Source of the DNA: Pseudomonas lalkuanensis
Lineage (GTDB): Bacteria; Pseudomonadota; Gammaproteobacteria; Pseudomonadales; Pseudomonadaceae
Direction: 5' to 3'
Length of the DNA stretch: 64,000 nt
Assembly (NCBI RefSeq): GCF_008807375.1
Contig: NZ_CP043311.1
Span: 1,344,001 to 1,408,000 of the forward strand
The notes under the pieces are model-generated. The model saw only the letters and a list, made by a program, of their open reading frames with translations, made no database searches and was not told the DNA's origin. Positions 18,817 to 26,941 of this stretch are shown here, in pieces. The translations under genes were made by a program, and so were the position numbers. Numbering within the stretch: the first letter of the stretch is position 1; every line of letters starts with the position of its first letter.

Positions 18817-19437
18817 TCACTTGGTGAGGGTGTTGTAGGCGGTGATCAGGTTGCGGTAGTCGGGGATGTGGTTGGAGAACAGCGCGGCCAGGCCCTCGAT
18901 GTCGTTGCGCCAGTCGCGGTGCAGTTCGCAGGCCACGCCGAACCAGGTCATCAGTTGGGCGCCGGCGGCTTCCATGCGGCGCCAGGCGGCGTCGCGGGTC
19001 ACTTCATTGAAGGTGCCCGAGGCGTCGGCGACGACGAAGACATCGAAGCCTTCTTCCAGTGCGGACAGGGCCGGGAAGGCCACGCAGACCTCGGTCACCA
19101 CGCCGGCGATGATCAGCTGCTTCTTGCCGGTGGCCTTCACCGCCTTGACGAAGTCCTCGTTGTCCCAGGCATTGATGTTGCCGGGGCGGGCGATGTACGG
19201 GGCGTCTGGGAACTGCTCCTTCAGCTCGGGCACCAGCGGGCCGTTGGGGCCGGTCTCGAAACTGGTGGTGAGGATGGTCGGCAGCTTGAAGTACTTGGCC
19301 AGGTCACCCAGGGCCAGCACGTTGTTCTTGAACTTGTCCGGGTCGATGTCCCGCACCAGGGAGAGCAGGCCGGCCTGGTGGTCGACCAGCAGCACGGCGG
19401 CGTTGTTCTTGTCCAGACGCTTGTATTGGAAAGACAT
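18817..19437 (-). CDS. ycaC: YcaC-type cysteine hydrolase (isochorismatase fold)
   Basis: The 206-residue protein is remarkably close to E. coli YcaC as I recall it, for example in LDKNNAAVLLVDHQAGLLSLVRD and in the block NINAWDNEDFVKAVKATGKK. Asp19 in VDHQ and Cys118 in GVVTEVCVAFP are the catalytic aspartate and nucleophilic cysteine of the isochorismatase superfamily. YcaC forms octamers, and its substrate is not known. It is the first of three related hydrolases within 7 kb. A second member begins 56 bp upstream in the same direction and may share a transcript. GAGGAAA is the ribosome site. Confidence 0.9.
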   Translation of the reverse strand: MSFQYKRLDKNNAAVLLVDHQAGLLSLVRDIDPDKFKNNVLALGDLAKYFKLPTILTTSFETGPNGPLVPELKEQFPDAPYIARPGNINAWDNEDFVKAVKATGKKQLIIAGVVTEVCVAFPALSALEEGFDVFVVADASGTFNEVTRDAAWRRMEAAGAQLMTWFGVACELHRDWRNDIEGLAALFSNHIPDYRNLITAYNTLTK

Positions 19438-19493
19438 GGCATTTTCCTCGCTTGGTTGAGCGTCCGCCCTTGCGGGGCGGGCGCAGGAATTTC

Positions 19494-20180
19494 TCAGCGT
19501 TGCGAATCCAGCACTTCGTTGTCCCTGGCCACCTGCTGGGCTTTTCCGTAGCTCTCGATCAGCAGTTGGTAGTGCGGGAATACATGACTATAGGCTGCGG
19601 CCCACTCGGCGGCGTCGGGGCGGTTCCAGGTGCGCTGCACCTCGGAGCAGACGGCGGCGGTATCCATGGGCACCACGCCGGCCTGGACGACGCGCGCCAG
19701 GGTGATTTCCTGGGCCATCTTGGAGTAGGTGCCTGACGCGTCGATGACAGCGAATACCCGATAGCCGGCACTGACCGCGCTGATGCTGGGGAAGGCCATG
19801 CACACGCCGGTGATGGTGCCGGCGACGATCAGGGTCTTGCGGCCGGTGGCTTCCACCGCTGCGACGAACTCGGGGTTGTCCCAGGCGTTGATCTCACCCT
19901 TGCGTGCCACGTAGCGGGCATGGGGCGCGGCTTCGTGGATCTCCGGGATCAGCGGGCCGTTGGGCCCCTGGGGCACGGAGGCCGTGGTGATCACCGGCAT
20001 CTTTGCCAGGGTGGCAACCTTGGCCAGGGTGATGGCGTTGGAGCGCAGCTCGGTCATGGGCATGTCCTTGACCGTCTGGAACAGCCCGCTCTGGTGATCG
20101 ATCAGCAGCATTGCGGCGTCATCCGGGTCGATTCGCGGAATCTGGCCGTTGAAGTTGGCGACTTGGGCGAAGTTGTTCAT
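19494..20180 (-). CDS. Isochorismatase-family hydrolase (YcaC-like paralogue)
   Basis: The 228-residue protein is a YcaC-like cysteine hydrolase with an extended N-terminus. The catalytic aspartate is in [11 protein letters not shown], and the nucleophile in [16 protein letters not shown]. It shares [27 protein letters not shown] with the adjacent ycaC product, so the two are probably paralogues. The start was set at MNNFAQV because GAGGAAA lies just upstream and the longer frame reads into the pirin-side gap. It sits between ycaC and the pirin gene, all on the minus strand. The substrate is unknown, and amidase-type activity is only a family-level expectation. Confidence 0.86.
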   Translation of the reverse strand: MNNFAQVANFNGQIPRIDPDDAAMLLIDHQSGLFQTVKDMPMTELRSNAITLAKVATLAKMPVITTASVPQGPNGPLIPEIHEAAPHARYVARKGEINAWDNPEFVAAVEATGRKTLIVAGTITGVCMAFPSISAVSAGYRVFAVIDASGTYSKMAQEITLARVVQAGVVPMDTAAVCSEVQRTWNRPDAAEWAAAYSHVFPHYQLLIESYGKAQQVARDNEVLDSQR

Positions 20181-20297
20181 GGCGTTTCCTCTTTTCTCCG
20201 GGTGAAGGCCGTCCTGGCCGGTGCGGTTTCCCGCCGGCCCACGCATCCGTCGTGGGGGATTGACCAGGCCGGGCAGCGCCCGGCCGGCATGTGACTG

Positions 20298-21164
20298 TCA
20301 GTCGTTCATCCGGCCGAAGCGGCCGGCCTGGAAGTCCTCGATCGCCTGGCGTATTTCGGTTTCGCTGTTCATCACGAAGGGGCCGTAGCCGACGATCGGC
20401 TCCTCGATGGGCTCGCCGGAAAGCAGCAGCACCAGGGCCTGGCCATTGGCCTCCAGCAGCAGCTCATCGCCGCCTTGCTCGAACAGCACCAGCTGCCCTT
20501 CGCGCACCAGTTCGTCACTGTTCACCAGCAAGGTGCCGCGCAGTACCACCAGCGCGGTGTTGCGGCCGGGGCGCAGGTCTAGGGTCAACGGCTTGCCGGG
20601 GTTCAGGCGGATATCCCACACGTCCATGCCGGTGAAGGTGCGTGCCGGGCCGCGCCGGCCGTCGAATTCGCCGGCGATCAGGCGCAGGCTGCCTGCCTGT
20701 CCAGGCAGGGGCAGGTTGGGGATGTCGGCATCCAGGAGGGTCTGGTAGCCGGGCGCGGCCAGCTTGTCGCGGGATGGCAGGTTGACCCAGAGCTGGACCA
20801 TCTCCAGGGTGCCGCCGCGGCGGCTGAAGGCCGGGGAGTGGAACTCCTCGTGGAGGATGCCCGAGGCCGCGGTCATCCATTGCACGTCTCCCGGGCCGAT
20901 CAGGCCGCCGGCGCCGGTGGAGTCCCGGTGTTCCAGCTCGCCCTGGTAGACGATGGTCACCGTTTCGAACCCCCGGTGCGGGTGCTGGCCGACACCACGC
21001 GGGCGCTCGGCCGGGGCGAACTCTGCGGGGCCGGCGTAATCCAGCAGCAGGAAGGGGCTGATGTGCTTGCCCAGGCTGTCGTAGGAAAACAGTGTGCGAA
21101 CCGGGAAACCATCGCCCACCCAATGGGGCCTGGGGCTGGTGTAGATGCCACGGATCTTTTTCAT
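20298..21164 (-). CDS. Pirin-family protein
   Basis: The 288-residue protein is a bicupin of the pirin family. The N-terminal cupin carries HPHRGFETVT and GDVQWMTAASGILHEEFH, which supply the three histidines and one glutamate that bind iron in pirins. Several bacterial pirins have quercetin 2,3-dioxygenase activity; others bind enzymes as regulators. The start MKKIRGIY was chosen because AGGAGG lies 7 bases upstream. The gene diverges from a LysR regulator over a 99-bp gap, the usual arrangement of a regulator with its target. It is probably the first gene of a transcript with the two hydrolase genes. Confidence 0.9.
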   Translation of the reverse strand: MKKIRGIYTSPRPHWVGDGFPVRTLFSYDSLGKHISPFLLLDYAGPAEFAPAERPRGVGQHPHRGFETVTIVYQGELEHRDSTGAGGLIGPGDVQWMTAASGILHEEFHSPAFSRRGGTLEMVQLWVNLPSRDKLAAPGYQTLLDADIPNLPLPGQAGSLRLIAGEFDGRRGPARTFTGMDVWDIRLNPGKPLTLDLRPGRNTALVVLRGTLLVNSDELVREGQLVLFEQGGDELLLEANGQALVLLLSGEPIEEPIVGYGPFVMNSETEIRQAIEDFQAGRFGRMND

Positions 21165-21194
21165 GGTGTGCCTCCTGTAGTGCATGGGGCACAT

Positions 21195-21208
21195 GTTGAA
21201 ACTGCAAC
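21195..21208. promoter_or_regulatory. Candidate LysR operator between pirin and LysR genes
   Basis: GTTG and CAAC flank 6 bases (GTTGAAACTGCAAC) in the centre of the 99-bp divergent region. Its size and partial dyad symmetry fit a LysR-type recognition site. The assignment rests on position and symmetry only. Confidence 0.3.
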
Positions 21209-21263
21209 ACTGACTCCGGTAGACCCACTAAATTGATCTCAGAGTCCTATTTGGAGAACGCTG

Positions 21264-22169
21264 GTGGAAGACCTCAACGACCTCTACTACTTCGCCCAGG
21301 TGGTGGAACATGGTGGATTCGCCCCCGCCGGGCGGGCGCTGGACATGCCCAAGTCCAAGCTGAGCCGGCGCATCGCCAGCCTGGAGGAGCGTCTCGGCGT
21401 TCGCCTGATCCAGCGTTCGACGCGGCACTTCTCGGTCACCGAGATCGGCCAGGAGTACTACCGCCATTGCGTGGCGATGATGGTGGAGGCCGAGGGCGCC
21501 GCCGAGGTGATCGAGCGCAACCGCTCGGAGCCCCAGGGCGTGGTGCGCATCAGTTGCCCGACGGCGCTGCTGGACTTCTGGGTGGGGCCGATACTGAGCC
21601 GGTTCATGGTGAAGTTCCCGCTGGTGCAGCTGCACATCGACAGCACCAACCGCCAGGTGGACCTCATCCAGGAAGGCCTCGACATCGCTCTGCGGGTGCG
21701 CTTCCCGCCACTGGAAAGCACCGACCTGGTGATGAAGGTGCTGGCCAACAGCACCCAGTGCCTGGTGGCCAGCCCGAGACTGCTGGAGAACATTCCGTAT
21801 CCCCTGGTGCCCGCGGACCTGGCGAGCCTGCCAAGCCTGCACTGGGGCACGCCGCTTCGCGAATACATCTGGCAACTGGACGGCCCCGACGGCGCCAGCG
21901 CTGCGGTGCGCCATCATCCCCGGCTGGTCACCGACGACTTGCTGGTGCTGCGTCAGGCAGCCGAAGCGGGGGTAGGGGTGGTACATATTCCGTGGGTGGT
22001 GGCGCGGGAAGAGCTGGCCAGCGGCCGATTGGTACAGGTAACGCCTGACTGGGCGCCGAGAACCGGCATCGTGCATGCCGTTTTCCCCTCCCGGCGCGGA
22101 CTGTTGCCTTCGGTACGGACGCTGATCGACTTCCTGGCGGAGGAGTTCAAGGAAAGCGGGATGATGTGA
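21264..22169 (+). CDS. LysR-family transcriptional regulator, divergent from pirin gene
   Basis: The 301-residue protein has a LysR helix-turn-helix (DLYYFAQVVEHGGFAPAGRALDMPKSKLSRRIASLEERLGVRL spans about 4-47) and a type-2 periplasmic-like effector domain from about residue 90. It begins with GTG; GGAG lies 9 bases upstream and no better ATG exists. It belongs to the AaeR/DmlR-like group that often controls a neighbouring divergent operon encoding pirin, quinone- or stress-related enzymes. It most likely regulates the pirin-hydrolase genes. The effector is unknown. Confidence 0.9.
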   Translation: MEDLNDLYYFAQVVEHGGFAPAGRALDMPKSKLSRRIASLEERLGVRLIQRSTRHFSVTEIGQEYYRHCVAMMVEAEGAAEVIERNRSEPQGVVRISCPTALLDFWVGPILSRFMVKFPLVQLHIDSTNRQVDLIQEGLDIALRVRFPPLESTDLVMKVLANSTQCLVASPRLLENIPYPLVPADLASLPSLHWGTPLREYIWQLDGPDGASAAVRHHPRLVTDDLLVLRQAAEAGVGVVHIPWVVAREELASGRLVQVTPDWAPRTGIVHAVFPSRRGLLPSVRTLIDFLAEEFKESGMM

Positions 22170-22222
22170 GAGCGGGTGAAGGGTATCGGTCTTGGGGTGA
22201 TGGCTCCTGAAACCGCCTGCCT

Positions 22223-22261
22223 TGTGGGAGCGAATTCATTCACGATTGAAATCGCTCCCGC
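22223..22261. repeat. REP-like palindrome (GTGGGAGCGAATTCATTC family)
   Basis: A short hairpin with arms TGTGGGAGCGA..TTC and GAA..TCGCTCCCGCA lies downstream of the LysR gene. The same family recurs at 26738, 29702 and 49273 and, in GGGGGCG form, at 22284, 29625 and 46515. Confidence 0.75.
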
Positions 22262-22283
22262 AGATGATGCGCACTGCTTTTCC

Positions 22284-22380
22284 TGTGGGGGCGATTTCAT
22301 TCGCTGAGCAGGCCGAAGGGCTGCCCTTCGAGGCTGCAGGGGGCAACGGTGTTGCCCTTGGCGAATGAATTCGCCCCCAC
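22284..22380. repeat. REP-like element, long form
   Basis: About 97 bp bounded by TGTGGGGGCGATTTCATTCGC and its near complement GCGAATGAATTCGCCCCCAC. An internal GGCCGAAGGGCTGCCCTTCGAGGC hairpin makes this a compound (BIME-like) element between the LysR and amidohydrolase genes, which converge on it. Confidence 0.75.
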
Positions 22381-22392
22381 GCATGGTTCCCA

Positions 22393-24369
22393 TCAGAAAG
22401 CGAAGCAGGAACAGCCCAGCGCGCCCCAGAAGCCCTGGTAATCACTCACCGGCACACTCGACTGGCGCGCCCGCTCGTGGCTGTGGGCATGCACGGCGCA
22501 GGCGCCGACGCACTGGTGCACCTGGGCGGCGAGTGGCGCGGCGGGCTTCCAGTGGCCGGGCACCTTGGCCACCGGCGACCATTCGGGCAGCACCGGCACC
22601 TGCGGCGGGCCGAGCTTGTCGAACTCGGCGGCGGCATGGACCACCTTGCCGTCGACTATGGTCAGCACCGACTCGATCCACTTGATGGCTTCTTCCTCGA
22701 CGCTGAAGAAATCCGCCGACAGGGCCGCCACATCGGCCAGTTGGCCCACCTTGATCTGCCCCTTCTTGCCCTGCTCGCTGGAGAACCAGGCGCTGCCATG
22801 GGTGAACAACTCCAGGGCGGTGGCGCGGGACAGGCCCTGGGGATACAGCTCCAGGCCGCCCACGGTCTTGCCGCTGACCAGCCAGTAGAGCGAGGTCCAG
22901 GGGTTGTAGCTGGACACCCGGGTAGCGTCGGTGCCGGCGCCCACCGGCACGCCTTCGGCGAGCATGCGCTGGATCGGCGGGGTCTGCTCGGCGGCCTTGG
23001 CGCCGTAGCGGTCGACGAAGTACTCGCCCTGGAAAGCCATGCGGTCCTGGATGGCGATGCCGCCGCCGAGGGCGCGGACCCGCTCGATGTTCTTCGGCGA
23101 GATGGTTTCGGCGTGGTCGAAGAACCAGGGCAGGCCGTTGAACGGGATGTCGCGGTTGACCTTCTCGAACACGTCGAGCATGCGCGAGATGGATTCGTCG
23201 TAGGTGGCGTGCAGGCGGAACGGCCAGCGCTGTTCCACCAGGTGGCGGACCACCGGTTCCAGCTCCTGCTCCATGCTCGGCGCGAGATCCGGACGCGGTT
23301 CGAGGAAGTCCTCGAAGTCGGCGGCGGAGAACACCAGCATCTCGCCGGCGCCGTTGTGGCGGAAGAAGTCGCTGCCGTCGCCCGGTTTCACCACCTTGCT
23401 CCAGTTCTTGAAGTCGGTGAGTTCTGCCTTGGGCTTCTGGGTGAACAGGTTGTAGGCGATGCGCACGCTCAGCTGACCCTGGTTGGCCAGTTCCTGGATC
23501 ACCTGGTAGTCGTCCGGGTAGTTCTGGTAGCCGCCGCCGGCATCGATCGCGCTGGTCAGGCCCAGGCGGTTGAGTTCGCGCATGAACTGGCGGGTGGAGT
23601 TGACCTGGTACTCCAGCGGCAGCTTCGGCCCCTTGGCCAGGGTGGCGTAGAGGATGGTGGCGTTGGGCCGGGCGATGAGCATGCCGGTGGGGTTGCCGTT
23701 GCCGTCGCGCTGGATTTCGCCGCCGGGCGGGTTGGGGGTGTCCCTGGTGTAGCCCACCGCCTTCAGCGCGGCACGGTTGAGCAGCGCGCGGTCGTACAGG
23801 TGGAGGATGAACACCGGCGTATCCGGCGCCGCGCGGTTGATCTCTTCCAGGGTCGGCATGCGCTTCTCGGCGAACTGGAATTCGTTCCAGCCACCGACCA
23901 CCCGCACCCACTGCGGGCTGGGGGTGCGCTCGGCCTGGTCCTTGAGCATGCGCAGGGCGTCGGCCAGGGAGGGCACGCCTTCCCAGCGCAGTTCGAGGTT
24001 GTAGTTGAGGCCGCCGCGGATCAGGTGCAGGTGCGAGTCGTTGAGGCCGGGAATGACGGTGCGCTGCTTGAGGTCGATGACCTGGGTGGCGTCGCCGCGC
24101 AGGGCCATGGCTTCGGCGTCGGTGCCGACGGCGAGGAAGCGGCCGTCCTTGATGGCCACGGCGCTGGCGGTGGGTTTCTCGCGGTCGACCGTGTGGAAGC
24201 GGCCGTTGAACAGGATCAGGTCAGCGGACATGGAACCCCCTGAGGTGGCATGGGCGGAGCCGGCGGCGCCGGCGAAAGGCAGTGCGGACCAGAGTGCGCC
24301 AGCGGCGCCCAGCACGGTGCTGGCGGCGAGGAACTGGCGGCGGCCGTTGCTGGTTGGGTCTTCGCTCAT
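22393..24369 (-). CDS. Tat-exported amidohydrolase (YtcJ/composite-domain family)
   Basis: The 658-residue protein opens with a twin-arginine signal (NGRRQFLAAS, hydrophobic stretch to about residue 42), so a folded, metal-loaded enzyme is exported. The amidohydrolase composite domain follows, with VIPGLNDSHLHL (metal histidines), the later FDHAETISP and GAGTDATRVSSYNPW motifs, and a C-terminal beta segment WIESVLTIVDGKVVHAA. Family members hydrolyse N-substituted amides, but the substrate is not predictable. The C-terminus is unusual: the last 60 residues contain five cysteines (QCVGACAVHAH and GCSCF), possibly a metal or disulfide site. GGAGG precedes the ATG. It is followed in the operon direction by no other gene. 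Confidence 0.87.
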   Translation of the reverse strand: MSEDPTSNGRRQFLAASTVLGAAGALWSALPFAGAAGSAHATSGGSMSADLILFNGRFHTVDREKPTASAVAIKDGRFLAVGTDAEAMALRGDATQVIDLKQRTVIPGLNDSHLHLIRGGLNYNLELRWEGVPSLADALRMLKDQAERTPSPQWVRVVGGWNEFQFAEKRMPTLEEINRAAPDTPVFILHLYDRALLNRAALKAVGYTRDTPNPPGGEIQRDGNGNPTGMLIARPNATILYATLAKGPKLPLEYQVNSTRQFMRELNRLGLTSAIDAGGGYQNYPDDYQVIQELANQGQLSVRIAYNLFTQKPKAELTDFKNWSKVVKPGDGSDFFRHNGAGEMLVFSAADFEDFLEPRPDLAPSMEQELEPVVRHLVEQRWPFRLHATYDESISRMLDVFEKVNRDIPFNGLPWFFDHAETISPKNIERVRALGGGIAIQDRMAFQGEYFVDRYGAKAAEQTPPIQRMLAEGVPVGAGTDATRVSSYNPWTSLYWLVSGKTVGGLELYPQGLSRATALELFTHGSAWFSSEQGKKGQIKVGQLADVAALSADFFSVEEEAIKWIESVLTIVDGKVVHAAAEFDKLGPPQVPVLPEWSPVAKVPGHWKPAAPLAAQVHQCVGACAVHAHSHERARQSSVPVSDYQGFWGALGCSCFAF

Positions 24370-24385
24370 GGAACCCTCCTTGGAC

Positions 24386-24943
24386 TTAGGGTCGGTTCAG
24401 CCAGCCGGCGAAAAAACGTGTCACCGGCGGCATGAAAAGATAGACAACCAGCAGCACGATGCTGGCGGTGATCACCACGTTGCTCACCACATAACCGCCG
24501 AGCCAGGGCTGCAGCTTGAACAGTGGCTGCCAGAGCAGCGGCACCAGCAGCGCCAACGGCAGGATGACCAGGAAAGTAATGCAAGCCTGTTTCCAGCGGG
24601 GCGGCTGCGGCACGTCGGCCGACATCGGGGTGAACCAGAATTCCCGCTCGGGATTGATTTCCACCTGGTCGCCATCGGCCAGCAGGTGGCTGACTTCCTC
24701 GATCAGCAGACGGCGCTCGGTGGAATCCAGCCAGGCCTGGAGCCGGGATGTGCTGGCGAAGCGCAGGACGCAGGTGAACAGGTGCAGGCCATCCTTGCGA
24801 TCCCGTACCACATCGATGCCGAGGTGGCCCGGATAACCCTTGGCGATGCCGATGATGCGGCGCAGCCAGCCTTCGTATTCCTGTTCCCGGCCTTCCTTGA
24901 CCCGGTGGCGGATCAGCAGGGTGACGATATCGTCGGTGCTCAT
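24386..24943 (-). CDS. Antibiotic biosynthesis monooxygenase (ABM) domain protein with membrane tail
   Basis: The 185-residue protein has an N-terminal ferredoxin-like ABM domain (about 5-100; VTLLIRHRVKEGREQEYEGWLRRI and PGHLGIDVV) and two C-terminal membrane helices (about 118-138 and 150-170). A GGAG ribosome site precedes the ATG. It lies 16 bp upstream of the Tat amidohydrolase gene and so probably shares its transcript. ABM-plus-membrane proteins of this type are common in Proteobacteria and lack a defined reaction. A peripheral oxidation of an aromatic or quinone substrate is a possibility only. Confidence 0.83.
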   Translation of the reverse strand: MSTDDIVTLLIRHRVKEGREQEYEGWLRRIIGIAKGYPGHLGIDVVRDRKDGLHLFTCVLRFASTSRLQAWLDSTERRLLIEEVSHLLADGDQVEINPEREFWFTPMSADVPQPPRWKQACITFLVILPLALLVPLLWQPLFKLQPWLGGYVVSNVVITASIVLLVVYLFMPPVTRFFAGWLNRP

Positions 24944-25008
24944 GGCGACGTGCTCCGTGCAAGGTGCGGAGGAAGGCCGGAGGCGCTGGTCGCCTCCGGC
25001 CTTGCGGC

Positions 25009-25653
25009 TTACTTCACCTGACGCTGGGGCGCCTTGTGCACCAGGGTGTAGGCGTAATCCACGCCCATGCCGTAGGCACCGCTGTGTTCGCGCACCAGGT
25101 CCATCACCGCGTCGTAGCTTTCGCGCTTCGACCAGTCGCGCTGGTACTCGAGCAGGACCTGCTGCCAGGTCACCGGAATGGCGCCGGCCTGGATCATGCG
25201 CTGCACCGACATGTCATGGGCTTCCTGGGAGGTGCCGCCGGAGGCGTCGGTGACGATGTACACCTCGTAGCCGGCTTCGATGGCCTCCAGGGTGGGGAAG
25301 GTCAGGCACACCTCGGTCCAGAGGGCGGCCATGATCAGTTTCTTGCGGCCGGTGGCTTTCACCGCGGCAACGAATTTCTCGTCTTCCCAGGAGTTCATCG
25401 AGGTGCGCTCGATGGGTTGCTGGTCCGGGAACACACCCAGCAGTTCCGGCCAGATGTAGCCGCTGAAGCTTTCGGTTTCGACGCTGGTGAGGATGGTCGG
25501 GACGTTGAAGATCTTGGCGCTCTTGGCCAGGGCCACGGTGTTGTTCTTCAGTTGCTGGCGGTCGATGGACTGCACGCCGAAGGCCATTTGCGGCTGGTGG
25601 TCGATCAGGATCAGGGCGGAGTTGGTCGGGTTCAGCAATTCGCGGATGGACAT
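25009..25653 (-). CDS. Isochorismatase-family hydrolase, third paralogue
   Basis: The 214-residue cysteine hydrolase has the catalytic Asp in LILIDHQPQMAFG and the nucleophile in AALWTEVCLTFPTLEAI. It shares EDEKFVAAVKATGRKKLIMA with the two hydrolases 5-6 kb away. A LysR gene diverges from it across 158 bp that contain a clear dyad. The AGGAG ribosome site is well placed. It is first in a possible transcript with the ABM and amidohydrolase genes, 65 bp downstream. A nicotinamidase-like or other amide substrate is possible, but nothing in the sequence fixes it. Confidence 0.87.
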   Translation of the reverse strand: MSIRELLNPTNSALILIDHQPQMAFGVQSIDRQQLKNNTVALAKSAKIFNVPTILTSVETESFSGYIWPELLGVFPDQQPIERTSMNSWEDEKFVAAVKATGRKKLIMAALWTEVCLTFPTLEAIEAGYEVYIVTDASGGTSQEAHDMSVQRMIQAGAIPVTWQQVLLEYQRDWSKRESYDAVMDLVREHSGAYGMGVDYAYTLVHKAPQRQVK

Positions 25654-25765
25654 GGCATTTCTCCTGGAGCGTGAGTTGTTTGATTTCTTCCTGGCCGGTG
25701 CCTCCGCGTTGGAGGCTGTTTGGTTCCGACTTGGGATGAATTCTGTACTTGCTCATTTGGAGAGA

Positions 25766-25781
25766 CAATTAGGCATAATTG
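25766..25781. promoter_or_regulatory. Candidate LysR operator (CAATTA-N4-TAATTG)
   Basis: A perfect 6-bp dyad with a 4-base spacer lies in the AT-rich gap between the third hydrolase gene and the divergent LysR gene. It contains the ATTA..TAAT core expected of a LysR box and is 31 bp upstream of the regulator start. Binding is inferred. Confidence 0.45.
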
Positions 25782-25811
25782 AACTTCATTGATTCTTTAT
25801 TGGAGACATTG

Positions 25812-26720
25812 ATGGACAGAGTCGAGTGCATGCGCGCCTTCATCGAGACCGTGCGCAGCAATGGTTTCGCCGCAGCGGCGCGGGCGCTGGACCTGCCGCG
25901 CTCCACCGTGAGCAAGCAGGTACAGGCGCTGGAGGACGCCATTGGCGTGCAGCTGCTGGTGCGCACCACGCGCAGCCTGCACCTGACCGAGGCGGGGACG
26001 GAGTACTTCGAATCGGCGCGGGACCTGCTGGCCGCTCTGGACGAGGCCGAGCAGCGGGCGCGGGATGGCGTGGGGGAGTTGCGCGGGGTACTGCGGGTGA
26101 ACGCGCCCATGTCCTTCGGTCTGCGCAAACTGGGGCCGCTGATACCGCTGTTCCACGAGCGGCACCCGCAGATCGAACTGCAACTGGTGCTCAGCGACCA
26201 GCAGGTGGACCCGGTGCGCGGCGGCTTCGATGTGACCATCCGCATCGCCAGCCTGGCGGACTCGTCCATGGTGGCGCGCACCATTGCCCCGGCGCCGCGC
26301 TACCTGGTGGCTTCGCCCGCGTACCTGGAAAGGGCCGGCATGCCGCAGTCGCCGGAGGACCTCGCCAATCACGCGTTCCTTGGATACGGCTATCTGCAGA
26401 GCGGCGTCAGCCTGGCGTTGAGCAACGGCGAAGAGACCCGTCGCGTGCAATTGAGCGGTCCACTCCAGGCCAACAACGGCGACTTCCTCGCCCAGGTGGC
26501 CGAGGCCGGCATGGGTATCGCCCTGCTGCCGAGCTTCATCGTCGACGACGCCCTGGCCGCCGGGCGGCTGGTGGCGGTGCTGTGCAAATGGCAGGCGCCG
26601 CCCATCAGCATCAACGCCGTCTACCCCTCGGCCCGCCGCACGCCACAGAAGACCCGAGCCTTCATCGACTTCCTGGTGGAGGAGATGAGCAGGGCGAATG
26701 AGCGGGTGGGGTGTCCTTAG
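25812..26720 (+). CDS. LysR-family transcriptional regulator, divergent from hydrolase gene
   Basis: The 302-residue regulator begins MDRVECMRAFIETVRSNGF and has the helix-turn-helix RALDLPRSTVSKQVQALEDAIGVQLL. It is of the DmlR/PA0477-type LysR group. GGAG stands 6 bases before the chosen ATG; a start 11 codons earlier is less well supported and would overlap the putative operator. Arrangement and the dyad in the gap suggest that it controls the divergent hydrolase-ABM-amidohydrolase transcript. The effector domain spans about 92-295. Confidence 0.89.
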   Translation: MDRVECMRAFIETVRSNGFAAAARALDLPRSTVSKQVQALEDAIGVQLLVRTTRSLHLTEAGTEYFESARDLLAALDEAEQRARDGVGELRGVLRVNAPMSFGLRKLGPLIPLFHERHPQIELQLVLSDQQVDPVRGGFDVTIRIASLADSSMVARTIAPAPRYLVASPAYLERAGMPQSPEDLANHAFLGYGYLQSGVSLALSNGEETRRVQLSGPLQANNGDFLAQVAEAGMGIALLPSFIVDDALAAGRLVAVLCKWQAPPISINAVYPSARRTPQKTRAFIDFLVEEMSRANERVGCP

Positions 26721-26737
26721 TGGGGGTGAACAACGAT

Positions 26738-26777
26738 TGTGGGAGCCAATTCATTCGCGAATGAATTCGCTCCCACA
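26738..26777. repeat. REP-like palindrome
   Basis: Arms TGTGGGAGCCAATTCATTCG and CGAATGAATTCGCTCCCACA form a near-perfect hairpin just after the LysR gene. It belongs to the family noted at 22223 and 49273. Confidence 0.78.
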
Positions 26778-26941
26778 GGCTGGGGCTGGTTCAGCGAGCG
26801 CCGACGCCTCGTCCTGCCCAGCAGAACAGGGCGTGTTCCCCACTGCGCAGGGAATCGACCGGCGTGCTGCTGTCGGACCCTGCAGGACGTCAATGCTCAG
26901 CTAGCTTGTAAGGATCGGATTCCCACACACAGGAGCGGGTC

